A DNA stretch of 64,000 nucleotides. Origin: Belnapia moabensis DSM 16746 (GTDB lineage: Bacteria; Pseudomonadota; Alphaproteobacteria; Acetobacterales; Acetobacteraceae). Positions 47,014 to 55,933 of this stretch are shown here, piece after piece. The translations under genes and the position numbers were made by a program. The DNA lies in the NCBI RefSeq assembly GCF_000745835.1, contig NZ_JQKB01000011.1:62001-126000 (forward strand), written 5' to 3'. Under the pieces are notes generated by a model, which had not been told where the DNA came from, ran no database searches, and worked only from the letters and a program-made list of their open reading frames with translations. The first letter of the stretch is position 1; each line of letters begins with the position of its first letter.

Positions 47014-48276
47014 ATGTCCGAAGCCATCCGCGTCACCCGCCTCGCCAATGGCCTCACCGTCGTCTCCGAGGCCATGCCGCGGGTCGAGACCGTGTCCTTC
47101 GGCGCCTATGTCTCCGCCGGCACCCGCCATGAGAGCGAGGCGGAGAACGGCGTTTCCCACTTCCTCGAGCACATGGCCTTCAAGGGCACGGCGACGCGCG
47201 ACGCGGCCGCCATCGCCCGCGAGATGGAGAATGTCGGCGGCCATCTGAACGCCTACACCGCCCGCGAGCAGACCGCCTATTACTGCAAGGTGCTCAAGGA
47301 GGACCTGCCGCTCGCCGCCGACATCATCGGCGACATCCTGACGCATTCCACCTTCATCCCCGAGGAGCTGGAGCGCGAGCGCGGCGTCATCCTGCAGGAG
47401 ATCGGCCAGGCGAACGACACGCCGGACGACATCGTCTTCGACCATTTCCAGGCGACGGCCTATCCTGGCCAGCCGATGGGCCGCCCGACCCTCGGCACCG
47501 AGGATGTCATCCGGCGGATGAAGCGCGAGGCGCTGACCGGCTACATGCAGCACCATTACGGGCCGGAGCGCATGGTTGTCGCCGCCGCCGGCGCGCTCGA
47601 CCATGACACGCTGCTGGGGCTGGTGGAGCGGCATTTCCGCGACCTGCCGACCGTGGCGCCGCCGCCGCCGGAGCCCGCGCGCTATGCCGGCGGCGAGTTC
47701 CGCGAGGAGCGCGACCTCGACCAGGTGCACATCGTCCTCGGCTTCCCCTCCTGCGGCTACAAGGACCCGCTGCACTATCCGAGCATGCTGCTGAGCACGC
47801 TGCTGGGCGGCGGCATGTCCTCGCGGCTGTTCCAGGAGATCCGCGAGAAGCGGGGGCTGGTCTATTCGATATACTCCTTCGCCCATCCCTTCGACGACAG
47901 CGGCCTCTTCGCAGTCTATGCCGGCACCGGCGAAGAGGAGGCGGAGGAGCTGGTGCCCGTCACCCTCGAGGAACTGCGCAAGGTGCAGACCTCCGTCACG
48001 CAGGACGAGTTGGACCGCGCCAAGGCGCAGCTCCGCGCCAGCCTGCTGATGAGCCTCGAGAGCACCGGCAGCCGCACCGAGCAGCTGGCGCGGCAGATCC
48101 AGGTGCATGGCCGCATCATCCCCATCGAGGAGACCAAGGCGAAGATCGCCGCCGTCACCATCGAGCAGGTGCAGGAAGCGGCGCAGCAGGCCTTCCGCGG
48201 CACGCCGACGCTGGCCCTGCTCGGCCCGGCGGGGAAGGTGCCGGGCGTCGCGGAGATCGCCGCCAGCCTGAGGTGA
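47014..48276 (+). CDS. M16-family zinc peptidase (processing-peptidase-like)
   Basis: 420 aa. The inverted zinc motif HFLEH is at residues 49-53 (H49, E52, H53), with the third ligand glutamate in the ERGVILQEIGQANDTPDD segment about 75 residues later. GGHLNAYTAREQTAYYCKVL and the C-terminal GGGMSSRLFQEIREKRGLVYSIYSF are typical of mitochondrial-processing-peptidase-beta relatives of alphaproteobacteria. ATG 47014 has AAGG seven bases upstream and gives MSEAIRVTRLANGL; ATG 46984 is possible. Follows thrC, a common alphaproteobacterial neighbourhood. Confidence 0.95.
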   Translation: MSEAIRVTRLANGLTVVSEAMPRVETVSFGAYVSAGTRHESEAENGVSHFLEHMAFKGTATRDAAAIAREMENVGGHLNAYTAREQTAYYCKVLKEDLPLAADIIGDILTHSTFIPEELERERGVILQEIGQANDTPDDIVFDHFQATAYPGQPMGRPTLGTEDVIRRMKREALTGYMQHHYGPERMVVAAAGALDHDTLLGLVERHFRDLPTVAPPPPEPARYAGGEFREERDLDQVHIVLGFPSCGYKDPLHYPSMLLSTLLGGGMSSRLFQEIREKRGLVYSIYSFAHPFDDSGLFAVYAGTGEEEAEELVPVTLEELRKVQTSVTQDELDRAKAQLRASLLMSLESTGSRTEQLARQIQVHGRIIPIEETKAKIAAVTIEQVQEAAQQAFRGTPTLALLGPAGKVPGVAEIAASLR

Positions 48277-48401
48277 CGGGCGCGCGAGCGAATATGTGAA
48301 TATTCAATCACGCCGCATCCCCCCTACCCTCCCCTGATCGAGAGCCCCGGCCAACGGGGCATACGGTGCAGAAGCGCCGGGACGTCCAGGGGGAGTAAGG
48401 C

Positions 48402-49361
48402 ATGAAGCGGCGCGATTTCCATCTGCTGGCGGGCGGCAGCCTGGCCTTCGGCCTGGTAGCCCCGGCGGTCCGGGCGCAGGCGAAGAAGAGCCTCGCCTTC
48501 GTCGTCAATGTCTCGGCCGATTTCTGGACCATCGCGCGGCGCGGCATCGAGAAGGCGAACCGCGAGCATCCCGATTTCGACATGGAGATGATCATCCCGA
48601 GCCAGGCGAGCGCCGCCGAGCAGCGCCGCATCCTGGACGAGCTGGTGGCGCGCAAGGTCGCGGGCGTCGCCATCTCCGCCATCAACCCGGCGAGCCAGAC
48701 CGACGTGCTGAACCGCGTCGCCGAGCAGTCCGTGCTCTTCACCACGGACAGCGACGCGCCGGCGAGCAAGCGGATGCTTTATATCGGCACGGACAACGTT
48801 GCCGCCGGGCGCCGCGCCGGCGAGCAGATGAAGCAGGCGATGCCGGAGGGCGGCCGCGCCATGCTGTTCGTCGGCACCATGGATGCCGACAATGCGCGCG
48901 AGCGCGTGCAGGGCATCCGTGAGATCTTACAAGGCGGCAACATCACCATCGCCGATATCCGCACCGACGAGAGCGACTTCGCCCGCGCCCGTCGCAACGC
49001 CGAGGATGCGCTGGCGCGCGAGCGCGACCTGAAGATGATGGTTGGCCTCTGGGCCTACAACACGCCGCAGATCTACCAGGCGGTGCGCGAGGCCGGGCGG
49101 CAGGGCCAGGTGAAGATCGTCGGCTTCGACGAGGATGCGCTGACCTTGCGCGGCGTGGCCGACGGCACCATCCACTCGACCGTGGTGCAGCAGCCCTACG
49201 AGTTCGGCTACCGCTCGATGAAGGGGCTGATCCGCGTGGTCAACGGCGACCGCGGCTGGATTCCGGCCAACAAGCAGGACATCGTCGAGACCAAGGTCAT
49301 CGACAAGACCAATGTGGGCGAGTTCCAGTCCTACATGCGGGGCCTGCTGCGGGGCAGCTAG
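48402..49361 (+). CDS. Sugar ABC transporter periplasmic binding protein (RbsB-like)
   Basis: 319 aa family-1 type binding protein. Begins with a twin-arginine-like signal (KRRDFHLLAGG, residues 2-12; cleavage near VRAQA), then SLAFVVNVSADFWTIARRGIEKA and ILDELVARKVAGVAISAINPASQTDVL, as in ribose/allose/galactofuranose receptors. GGGGGAGTAAGG precedes the ATG. First gene of a binding protein-ATPase-permease operon; the 125-bp upstream gap holds GTGAATATTCAATCAC, whose core GAATATTC is palindromic. Confidence 0.92.
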   Translation: MKRRDFHLLAGGSLAFGLVAPAVRAQAKKSLAFVVNVSADFWTIARRGIEKANREHPDFDMEMIIPSQASAAEQRRILDELVARKVAGVAISAINPASQTDVLNRVAEQSVLFTTDSDAPASKRMLYIGTDNVAAGRRAGEQMKQAMPEGGRAMLFVGTMDADNARERVQGIREILQGGNITIADIRTDESDFARARRNAEDALARERDLKMMVGLWAYNTPQIYQAVREAGRQGQVKIVGFDEDALTLRGVADGTIHSTVVQQPYEFGYRSMKGLIRVVNGDRGWIPANKQDIVETKVIDKTNVGEFQSYMRGLLRGS

Positions 49362-49362
49362 C

Positions 49363-50889
49363 GTGCTGCTCGAGCTGGAGGGGATCGGGAAGAGCTATCC
49401 CGGCATCCGCGCGCTGGACGGCGTCTCGCTGCATCTCGACGCCGGCGAGGTGCTCGGCCTTGTCGGCGAGAACGGCGCGGGCAAGAGCACGCTGATGAAG
49501 GTGCTCGGTGGGGTGGTGCAGCCGGATGCCGGGCGCATCCGCCTGCACGGGCGGGACTTCCCGCAGCTCAGCGTCGCCGAGGCGGGGGCGCAAGGCATCG
49601 CCTTCGTCCATCAGGAGCTGTCGGTCTTCGACAACCTCGATGTCGCGGCCAATGTGCTGATGGGGCGGGAGCCGGTCTGGGGCGGGCCGCTGCAGCTGGT
49701 CAACCGGCAGGCGGCGCGGGCCGCGGTGGCGCCGCTGCTGGCGCGGCTCGGCGCGGATTTCGGGCCGGAGGCGCCGGTCGCCACGCTCTCCATCGCGCAG
49801 CGGCAGATGGTCGAGATCGCCCGCGCGCTGTCCATGCGGGCGCGCATCATCATCTTCGACGAGCCGACCAGCAGCCTGACGCTGTCGGAGACGGACCGGC
49901 TGCTGGCGACCATCGCCGCGCTGCGCGAGGCAGGGACGGGCATCATCTATATCAGCCACCGCCTCGGCGAGATCACCACCTGCGCCGACCGCGTCACCTG
50001 CCTGCGCGACGGGCGGGTCGTCGGCCATCTGGCGCGCGGCGAGATCAACCATGCGACGATGACGCGGCTGATGATCGGGCGCGACCTGAAGTCGCTCTAC
50101 ACCCCGCCCGCTGCGATGCCGCGCGAGGATGGCGGGTTGCGCATCGAGGGGCTGGTAACAGAGGCCTTTCCCGACCGCAGCATCGACCTCGCGTTGCGGC
50201 CGGGGGAGATCCTGGGCCTCGCCGGGTTGGTCGGGGCGGGGCGGACTTCGCTGGCGCGGGCGCTCTTCGGCGTCGAGCCGGCGCTTGCGGGCCGGATCAG
50301 CCTTGGCGGCCAGGCGCTCAGCATCGGCAGCCCGCGCGAGGCGATCGCGCAGGGCATCTATCTCGTGCCGGAGGACCGCAAGCGCTCCGGCCTCGTGCTC
50401 GACATGTCGATCGCCGAGAATGTCTCGCTGCCGGATTTGCCGGACCATGCCCGCGCCGGGCTGGTACAGGGTGGCTCCGAGGCGCGGGCGGCCGAGGCGC
50501 AGCGGCAGTCGCTGCGCATCCGGGCGCCCGGCGTCGCGGTGAAGGCGGGCACGCTCTCGGGCGGCAACCAGCAGAAGGTGGTGCTCGGCAAGTGGCTGGC
50601 GATGCGACCGCGCGCGCTGATCTTCGACGAGCCGACGCGCGGCGTCGATGTCGGCGCCAAGGGCGAGATCTACGCGCTGATGCGCGGCCTCGCCGATCGC
50701 GGCGTCGCCGTATTGATGATCAGCAGCGACATGGAGGAGGTGATCGGCGTGAGCGACCGTGTCGCGGTGATGCATGAGGGCCGGATCGCCGGCACCCTCG
50801 AGCGCCATGAGGTGAACGAGCCGAACATCCTCCGCCTCGCCACCGGGCAGCGGCCGGAGGAACATGTGGCGACGGCGGAGGCGGTGTGA
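49363..50889 (+). CDS. Sugar ABC transporter ATPase with two ABC domains (RbsA-like)
   Basis: 508 aa. First ABC domain: Walker A GENGAGKST at residues 35-43, Walker B IIIFDEPTSSL. The second has the usual degenerate Walker A (GLVGAGRTSLARALFG) but a full LSGGNQQKVVLGKWL signature and LIFDEPTRGVDVG. GTG 49363 starts one base after the receptor stop; an upstream in-frame ATG lies inside the receptor gene and was rejected. Its stop overlaps the permease ATG (TGATG). Confidence 0.95.
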   Translation: MLLELEGIGKSYPGIRALDGVSLHLDAGEVLGLVGENGAGKSTLMKVLGGVVQPDAGRIRLHGRDFPQLSVAEAGAQGIAFVHQELSVFDNLDVAANVLMGREPVWGGPLQLVNRQAARAAVAPLLARLGADFGPEAPVATLSIAQRQMVEIARALSMRARIIIFDEPTSSLTLSETDRLLATIAALREAGTGIIYISHRLGEITTCADRVTCLRDGRVVGHLARGEINHATMTRLMIGRDLKSLYTPPAAMPREDGGLRIEGLVTEAFPDRSIDLALRPGEILGLAGLVGAGRTSLARALFGVEPALAGRISLGGQALSIGSPREAIAQGIYLVPEDRKRSGLVLDMSIAENVSLPDLPDHARAGLVQGGSEARAAEAQRQSLRIRAPGVAVKAGTLSGGNQQKVVLGKWLAMRPRALIFDEPTRGVDVGAKGEIYALMRGLADRGVAVLMISSDMEEVIGVSDRVAVMHEGRIAGTLERHEVNEPNILRLATGQRPEEHVATAEAV

Positions 50890-51875
50890 TGGGGCGGAAG
50901 GAGCTCGGCCTCGCGGTCCTCATCGTCGGCATCGCGGCCATTACGGCGGGGCTGAACCCGCAATTCCTCTCGACCGTCAACCTGATGAACATGGCCAACC
51001 TCATCGGCCTGTTCGGCATCTTCTCGATCGGCCAGGGGCTGATCATCATCACCGGCGGCATCGACCTCTCCGTCGGCTCGATCTTCGCACTGCTCGGCGT
51101 GGTCTTCCTCGACCTCACGGCGAATATGGGGATCGCCTGGCCCATTGCGGTGCTCGTCGTGCTGGCGCTCGGCCTGCTGATGGGGCTGGTCCATGGGCTG
51201 CTGGTGACAAGGCTCGGGCTGCAACCCTTCGTCGTGACGCTCTGCGGGCTGCTGATCTATCGCGGGGCGGCGCGCTACTACACCGGCGATTCCACCATCA
51301 GCCTCGGCTATGCAGAGGGGCTGGATGCCATCACCTGGCTGGCGGCAGGGCGCAGCTTCGGCGTGCCGCACAGCTTCTTCGCGCTGATCCTCGTCGCCAT
51401 CGTCGTGGGCGTGGTGCTGCATCGCTCGGTCTTCGGGCGATACCTCTTCGGCGTCGGGCGGAACGAGGAGGCGGCGCGCTATTCCGGCATCCGCACCGGG
51501 GCGGTGGTCACCGGCGCCTATGTGCTGGGCGGGCTGCTGGCGGCCTTCTCGACCATCCTGCTGGTCTTCTACACCAGCTCCGTCTCGCCCTCCTCCTTCG
51601 GCAATTTCTACGAGCTCTATGCCATCGCCGCCGCCGTGCTCGGCGGCTGCTCGCTGCGCGGCGGCGAGGGCAGCGTGCTCGGGATCGTGCTGGGGACGGT
51701 GCTGCTGCAGGTCCTGCAGAACCTGGTGAACATCCTTGGCATCCCCTCCTCGCTCAATTTCGCGGTGATGGGGGGCGTGATCCTGATCGGCGCGCTGGCC
51801 GACCGGCAGCTCGCGCGGCGCAAAACGGCGCCGGCGCGGGTGGCAGCGAAGGGGGCGGTGGCGGCGGCGGAGTAG
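50889..51875 (+). CDS. Sugar ABC transporter permease (RbsC-like)
   Basis: 328 aa, eight to ten membrane segments, BPD_transp_2 family. GLIIITGGIDLSVGSIFALLGV (residues ~52-73), GLQPFVVTLCGLLIYRGAARYYTGDSTISL and GIRTGAVVTGAYVLGGLLAAFS match RbsC. ATG 50889 overlaps the RbsA-type stop; GTG 50886 is equally possible. Last gene of the sugar uptake operon; a candidate terminator follows. Confidence 0.94.
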   Translation: MGRKELGLAVLIVGIAAITAGLNPQFLSTVNLMNMANLIGLFGIFSIGQGLIIITGGIDLSVGSIFALLGVVFLDLTANMGIAWPIAVLVVLALGLLMGLVHGLLVTRLGLQPFVVTLCGLLIYRGAARYYTGDSTISLGYAEGLDAITWLAAGRSFGVPHSFFALILVAIVVGVVLHRSVFGRYLFGVGRNEEAARYSGIRTGAVVTGAYVLGGLLAAFSTILLVFYTSSVSPSSFGNFYELYAIAAAVLGGCSLRGGEGSVLGIVLGTVLLQVLQNLVNILGIPSSLNFAVMGGVILIGALADRQLARRKTAPARVAAKGAVAAAE

Positions 51876-51878
51876 GCC

Positions 51879-51907
51879 GGGTCACCACGGCCCGGGCCTG
51901 ACCCTTT
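51879..51907 (+). terminator. Stem-loop with short T-run after the sugar ABC operon
   Basis: GGGTCA and TGACCC pair across a 14-base region that contains the self-complementary GGCCCGGGCC, followed by TTT. Starts 4 bases after the permease stop, between convergent genes. Confidence 0.45.
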
Positions 51908-51932
51908 GCGCCGGCTAGATTTGGGCCCCCAA

Positions 51933-52547
51933 TTAACGTCTCGGGGACGCCGGAACTGCAGCAAGCGGCTGATAGTCGGCTGGCCGTTGGAAACGGGCAG
52001 GGTCCTGCGGCCCGTAGGTGACGCGCGTAGCGACATACAGCGTCGATGCGTCCGAACCGCTTCCCTCGACAAGCCGCAACGGCACTCCGTCCGCGGTGAT
52101 GCAGGCATGCCGCGCCTCGTCCGCGCTGCCCCCATCCTTCGGTTCGATCCGCCAAACCGTGCAGGCTTGCCCGGCAACCGTATCGGTCCCTTCGCGCGTC
52201 AGCTTGGCATCGGGGCGGACCAGGACGATGTCCTGGGTCATCACGGCAGCCATCCTGCCAAGGTCATGGTAGGTGCGATCCGCGTCGACCAACACGACCA
52301 CTCCACCGCTGCGGGTGTCGATGATGTGGACCACGCGATTGATCAGGCTCCGGCCTTCCGTCCGAATCCGGCCTTCAGACGCGAGCCAAGCCACGGCGTC
52401 CACGGTAGGTGGCCTGTTCTTGACCTGATAGGCAACGGCGACGTCGCGCGTCGGCATCGCCGGAGGGCGCTCCTGCGCATGGGCGACGGAGACGGCGGAA
52501 GCGGCTAGGAGGCACGTCATAACGGCTTGCAAGGCGAATGGGCGCAC
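51933..52547 (-). CDS. Secreted hypothetical protein
   Basis: 204 aa, unrecognised. Signal peptide (CLLAASAVSVAHAQ, cleavage near residue 24) and a mature domain of about 180 residues rich in beta-strand-like stretches (VVHIIDTRSGGVVVLVDADRTYHDLGRM). Two cysteines (ACTVW, HACITADG) might form a disulfide. GTG 52547 has GGA about eight bases upstream; ATG 52520 is an alternative. Resembles DUF4412-like secreted proteins in layout only. Codon use is a little less GC-biased than its neighbours. Confidence 0.75.
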   Translation of the reverse strand: MRPFALQAVMTCLLAASAVSVAHAQERPPAMPTRDVAVAYQVKNRPPTVDAVAWLASEGRIRTEGRSLINRVVHIIDTRSGGVVVLVDADRTYHDLGRMAAVMTQDIVLVRPDAKLTREGTDTVAGQACTVWRIEPKDGGSADEARHACITADGVPLRLVEGSGSDASTLYVATRVTYGPQDPARFQRPADYQPLAAVPASPRR

Positions 52548-52755
52548 GATTTCCAATCCTTGGTGGCGCTCGATATTCCTTCGTGACGCCTGGGAGTCAA
52601 TTGGCGTCCTTCGGACTCGCCTGACCTGCATTCACCTGCCCCCCTGCGCGGGCCGGACATCTTGCAGGCTTCGCTTGCCCTGCCGCGAGGACAGGGCGGA
52701 GGCATCGGGGCGTTGGTGAGGCGGCGCGTGAGCCTCCCGGCAGGGCAGGACGGTC

Positions 52756-53922
52756 TCAGTAGCTCTTCGGCTGCTCCAGCACGCGCTCGGCGATGAAGGA
52801 GAGGATCATCTGCTCCGAGACGGGGGCGATGCGGCAGATCATCACCTCGCGCAGCAGGCGCTCGACGACGTACTCCTTCGCATAGCCCATGCCGCCATGG
52901 GTCAGCATGGCGCGGAGGCAGGCCTCGTAGCCGGCCCGGGCACCGAGCAGTTTCGCCGCATTGGCCTCGGCGCCGCAGGGGCGGCCGGCGTCGTAGAGCC
53001 AGGCGGCCTTCATCGCCATCATCCAGGCGCTCTCGAGCCCGGTCCAGCATTCGGCGAGCGGGTGCTGGATCGCCTGGTTCTGCCCGATGGGGCGGCCGAA
53101 GACCTGGCGCTCGCGCGCGTAGCGGCTGGCCCGGTCCAGCGCGTCGCGGCCGATGGCGATGGCCTCGGCGGCGATCAGGATGCGCTCCGGGTTCAGGCTG
53201 TCGAGGATGTAGGAGAAGCCGCGGCCTTCCTCGCCGATGCGGTCCTCCTCCGGGATGAAGAGGTCGTCGATGAAGACCATGTTCGAATCGACGGCGGCAC
53301 GGCCCATCTTCGGGATGCGCTGCACCTCGACGCGGCTGCGGTCGAGGTCGGTGTAGAAGAGGGTGATGCCCTCGGAGGGGCGCCGCGCCTCCTCCTTCCG
53401 CGTGGTGCGGGTCAGCAGCATGATCTTGTTGGCGACCTGGGCCGTCGAGGTCCAGATCTTCCGGCCGTTCACGCGGTAGCCGCCGGGCACCTTCTGGGCG
53501 AAGGTGGTGATGCTGGTGGTGTCGAGCCCGGCATTCGGCTCGGTGACGCCGAAGCAGGCCTGGTCGGTGCCGGCGACGAGGCGGGGAATCCAGCGCGCCT
53601 TCTGCTCCGCCGTGCCGTGGACGACGATCGGGTGCGGGCCGAACATGTTGATGTGGAGCGCCGAGGCGGCGCCCATCGCCCCGCCATGGCGGGCGACGGT
53701 GTGCATCATCAGCGCCGCTTCCGTCACGCCGAGGCCGGCGCCGCCATGCTCGGGCGGCATGGTGATGCCGAGCCAGCCGCCCTCGGCCATGGCGCGGTGG
53801 AACTCGCGGGGGAAGCGGGCCTCGGCCTCGCAGTCGCGCCAGTAGTCGTCGCCGAAACGGCGGCAGACGGCGCCGACGCCCTCGACGATCGCCTCCTGCT
53901 CGGGGGTGAGGCCGAAATCCAT
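52756..53922 (-). CDS. Acyl-CoA dehydrogenase
   Basis: 388 aa FAD enzyme introducing an alpha-beta double bond in acyl-CoA. MDFGLTPEQEAIVEGVGAVCRRF at the start, ACFGVTEPNAGLDTTSITTFAQ (flavin contact), RKIWTSTAQVAN, and C-terminal LTHGGMGYAKEYVVERLLREVMICRIAPVSEQM. GGAGG lies six bases upstream of ATG 53922; a longer in-frame start (54033) lacks family residues. Divergent from the VLCFA lipid A operon, perhaps by chance or as a fatty-acid-linked neighbour. Chain-length preference unknown. Confidence 0.94.
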   Translation of the reverse strand: MDFGLTPEQEAIVEGVGAVCRRFGDDYWRDCEAEARFPREFHRAMAEGGWLGITMPPEHGGAGLGVTEAALMMHTVARHGGAMGAASALHINMFGPHPIVVHGTAEQKARWIPRLVAGTDQACFGVTEPNAGLDTTSITTFAQKVPGGYRVNGRKIWTSTAQVANKIMLLTRTTRKEEARRPSEGITLFYTDLDRSRVEVQRIPKMGRAAVDSNMVFIDDLFIPEEDRIGEEGRGFSYILDSLNPERILIAAEAIAIGRDALDRASRYARERQVFGRPIGQNQAIQHPLAECWTGLESAWMMAMKAAWLYDAGRPCGAEANAAKLLGARAGYEACLRAMLTHGGMGYAKEYVVERLLREVMICRIAPVSEQMILSFIAERVLEQPKSY

Positions 53923-54002
53923 GGTGATCCTCCCGCGGTTGCGGCGAGGATCGGCCGGCGCGGGCGCCAGGGCAAGCTCGCACCCTGCAAGCTCCCGCCC
54001 TG

Positions 54003-54014
54003 TTGGCTTGCCAA
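54003..54014. promoter_or_regulatory. Palindrome upstream of acpXL
   Basis: TTGGC-TT-GCCAA, a perfect 5-bp inverted repeat in the 145-bp divergent gap between the acyl-CoA dehydrogenase and acpXL genes, 54 bases before the acpXL ATG. A possible operator; the regulator is unknown. Confidence 0.3.
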
Positions 54015-54067
54015 GGGCGGCGGTTCGGGCCAAGACCCCCTAACAGCCACTGCCCCCGGAGACAGCC

Positions 54068-54352
54068 ATGGCCTCGGCGTTCGACCGCATCGCCGACATC
54101 ATCGCGGAGACCAGCGATGTCCCGCGCGAGACGATCCGGCCGGAAAGCCATGTGATCGAGGATCTCGGTATCGACAGCCTCGACTTCCTCGACATCGTCT
54201 TCGCCATCGACAAGGCCTTCGGCATCAAGGTGCCGGTCGAGACCTGGACGCAGGAGGTCAACTCGGGCGCGGCCCCGGCCTCGCAGTATTTCGTCATGGA
54301 GAACCTGGCGAAGCGGATCGAGGAGCTGGTGGCCGCCAAGTCCGGCGGCTAG
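54068..54352 (+). CDS. acpXL: Acyl carrier protein AcpXL for very-long-chain lipid A acyl groups
   Basis: 94 aa, longer than housekeeping AcpP (~78). The phosphopantetheine serine is S37 in [23 protein letters not shown]; the DIIAETS start and the [25 protein letters not shown] insert are typical of rhizobial AcpXL. It carries the growing C26-C28 chain for LpxXL. GGAG lies eight bases upstream of the ATG. First of six tightly packed genes in the order acpXL-fabZ-fabF2-fabF1-adh-lpxXL. Confidence 0.93.
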   Translation: MASAFDRIADIIAETSDVPRETIRPESHVIEDLGIDSLDFLDIVFAIDKAFGIKVPVETWTQEVNSGAAPASQYFVMENLAKRIEELVAAKSGG

Positions 54353-54356
54353 CGCC

Positions 54357-54809
54357 GTGCAGCTCGAATATTTCCGGATGATCGACCGGGTTGTCTCGGT
54401 CGATGACGGGTCCATCGCCGCGGAGGCGGTGGTGCCGGAGGCGAGCCCAGTCCTCGAGGGGCATTTCCCCGGCCATCCGCTGGTGCCCGGCGTGCTGCTG
54501 CTGGAGACCATGGCGCAGGCCTCGGGCTACCTGCTGCTGGCGCGGCTCGGCTTCTCCCGCATGGCCTTCCTCATCGGCAACAAGGAGCTGAAGCTGCGGC
54601 GCTTCGTCCGGCCAGGGGAGCGGCTCTCCGTGACCGCTCGGCTGGTGCATGAGGGCTCGGGCTATGCAGTCACGGATGCGGCCATCACCGGCGAGGGCAA
54701 GCGTATCTGCGAGGTGCGCGAGATGAAGTTCAGCCTGGCCGATTTCCCGGCGCCGGAGCTGGCCGCGGCGATGCGGGCGCAGGCCGAGCGGATCGGGCTC
54801 GCGCCATGA
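54357..54809 (+). CDS. 3-hydroxyacyl-ACP dehydratase, FabZ-like (VLCFA cluster)
   Basis: 150 aa hot-dog-fold dehydratase. Catalytic motif GHFPGHPLVPGVLLLE at residues 35-50, with H36 and E50 as the expected pair. Starts with GTG 54357, five bases after acpXL, giving MQLEYFRMIDRV as in the XL-type FabZ proteins; its stop overlaps the next ATG (ATGA). Acts on AcpXL-bound 3-hydroxyacyl chains during VLCFA elongation, by analogy to rhizobial fabZXL. Confidence 0.92.
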   Translation: MQLEYFRMIDRVVSVDDGSIAAEAVVPEASPVLEGHFPGHPLVPGVLLLETMAQASGYLLLARLGFSRMAFLIGNKELKLRRFVRPGERLSVTARLVHEGSGYAVTDAAITGEGKRICEVREMKFSLADFPAPELAAAMRAQAERIGLAP

Positions 54810-55933
54810 GCGGGGCGGTCTGGATCACCGGGATCGGCCTCGCCTCCTCGCTCGGCGAGGGGGTGGAGGCGCATCGGGCGGCGCTGCGGGACCCGGTGGC
54901 GCGGCCGGTGGTGGATGCGGCGGGCTTCGCCCCCTTCCCTGTCCATCCGATGCCCAATCTCGCCTTCGATGCGCAGATCCCGAAGAAGGGTGACCAGCGG
55001 CAAATGGAGCCCTGGCAGCGGCTCGGCACCTATGCCGCGGGCCTCGCGCTCGACCATGCGGGGGCGCGGGGACTGGTGGGGGAGATGCACCTGCTCGTCG
55101 CCGCTGGCGGCGGGGAGCGGGACGTGGGGCTCGACGAGGCGATCTGCGCCGAGCTTGCCGGGCTGCCGCCGGAGCAGGCGGGGCCGCTGCTCAACGAGCG
55201 CCTGGCCAACGGGCTAAGGCCGACACTGTTCCTGGCGCAGCTCTCCAACCTGCTGGCGGGCAACATCTCCATCGTGCATGGCGTCACCGGCTCATCGCGG
55301 ACCTTCATGGGCGAGGAGGCGGCGGGGGCGGAGGCGGTGCGCATCGCGGCCGCCAGGCTCGCCGAGGGACGCGGCGAGGTGGCGCTGGTCGGCGGCGCCT
55401 ATGTGGCGGGGCGGTGGGACATGCTGCTGCTGCATGCGGCCTCGGGCGGGCTGTGGCGCGGCGACTGGGCGCCGCTCGCCGAGCGGCGGGGTGGCGGGAT
55501 GGTGACGGGGAGCATCGGCGCCTTCCTGGTGCTGGAGACGGAGCGGCATGCGCGGGGGCGCGGCGCGGCCTGCCTTGCGCGGCTGGCGGCGGTCAGGAGC
55601 GGCGCGGCGCGGCGCCAGGGCGAGGACAGCGCGCGGGCGAGTGCGGCGGCGCTGGCCGAGGGGCTGGCGCTGCGGCCGGGGCTTGCAGTGGTGTCGGGCG
55701 CGAGCGGGATGCCGGAGGCGCTGGCGGAGGAGCGGGCTTTCCTCGCCGGCCTGCCGGAGCCGGGGGCGGTGCGCTTCACCGCGGACCTGCTGGGGCATGG
55801 CGTGGAGGCGAGTTTTCCGGCGAGCCTGGCGCTCGGGGCGCTTGCCCTTGCTGAGGGCATGGCGACGCAGGCGCTTGTGACGGGGTTCGGGCTCTGGCGC
55901 GGCGAGGCGCTGGCCTTGCTGGAGGCGGCGTGA
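54806..55933 (+). CDS. Ketosynthase-like protein without catalytic Cys (FabF2-type, VLCFA cluster)
   Basis: 375 aa thiolase-fold protein. Where FabF has TACATG with the nucleophile Cys, this has VTGSSRTFMGEE; no HGTGT motif is present, and only a remnant LLGHGVEASFP of the last GH motif remains. So it is unlikely to condense chains alone. It sits between fabZ and a fully catalytic FabF and overlaps both, as does fabF2XL in rhizobia, which suggests a heterodimer like type II polyketide KS-alpha/chain-length-factor pairs. That partnership is inference. Confidence 0.9.
   Translation: MSGAVWITGIGLASSLGEGVEAHRAALRDPVARPVVDAAGFAPFPVHPMPNLAFDAQIPKKGDQRQMEPWQRLGTYAAGLALDHAGARGLVGEMHLLVAAGGGERDVGLDEAICAELAGLPPEQAGPLLNERLANGLRPTLFLAQLSNLLAGNISIVHGVTGSSRTFMGEEAAGAEAVRIAAARLAEGRGEVALVGGAYVAGRWDMLLLHAASGGLWRGDWAPLAERRGGGMVTGSIGAFLVLETERHARGRGAACLARLAAVRSGAARRQGEDSARASAAALAEGLALRPGLAVVSGASGMPEALAEERAFLAGLPEPGAVRFTADLLGHGVEASFPASLALGALALAEGMATQALVTGFGLWRGEALALLEAA

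Noticed and set aside
45403-48108. 901-codon open frame on the minus strand
   Set aside because: Antisense to thrC and the M16 peptidase, both with intact catalytic motifs; composition is typical of a shadow frame.
52677-52697. GCCCTG/CAGGGC hairpin after the acyl-CoA dehydrogenase gene
   Set aside because: Only six pairs, no T-run and about 60 bases past the stop; expected by chance at this base composition.
52517-54511. 664-codon minus-strand frame across the acyl-CoA dehydrogenase and acpXL
   Set aside because: Out of frame with the dehydrogenase and antisense to acpXL; no protein-like motifs.
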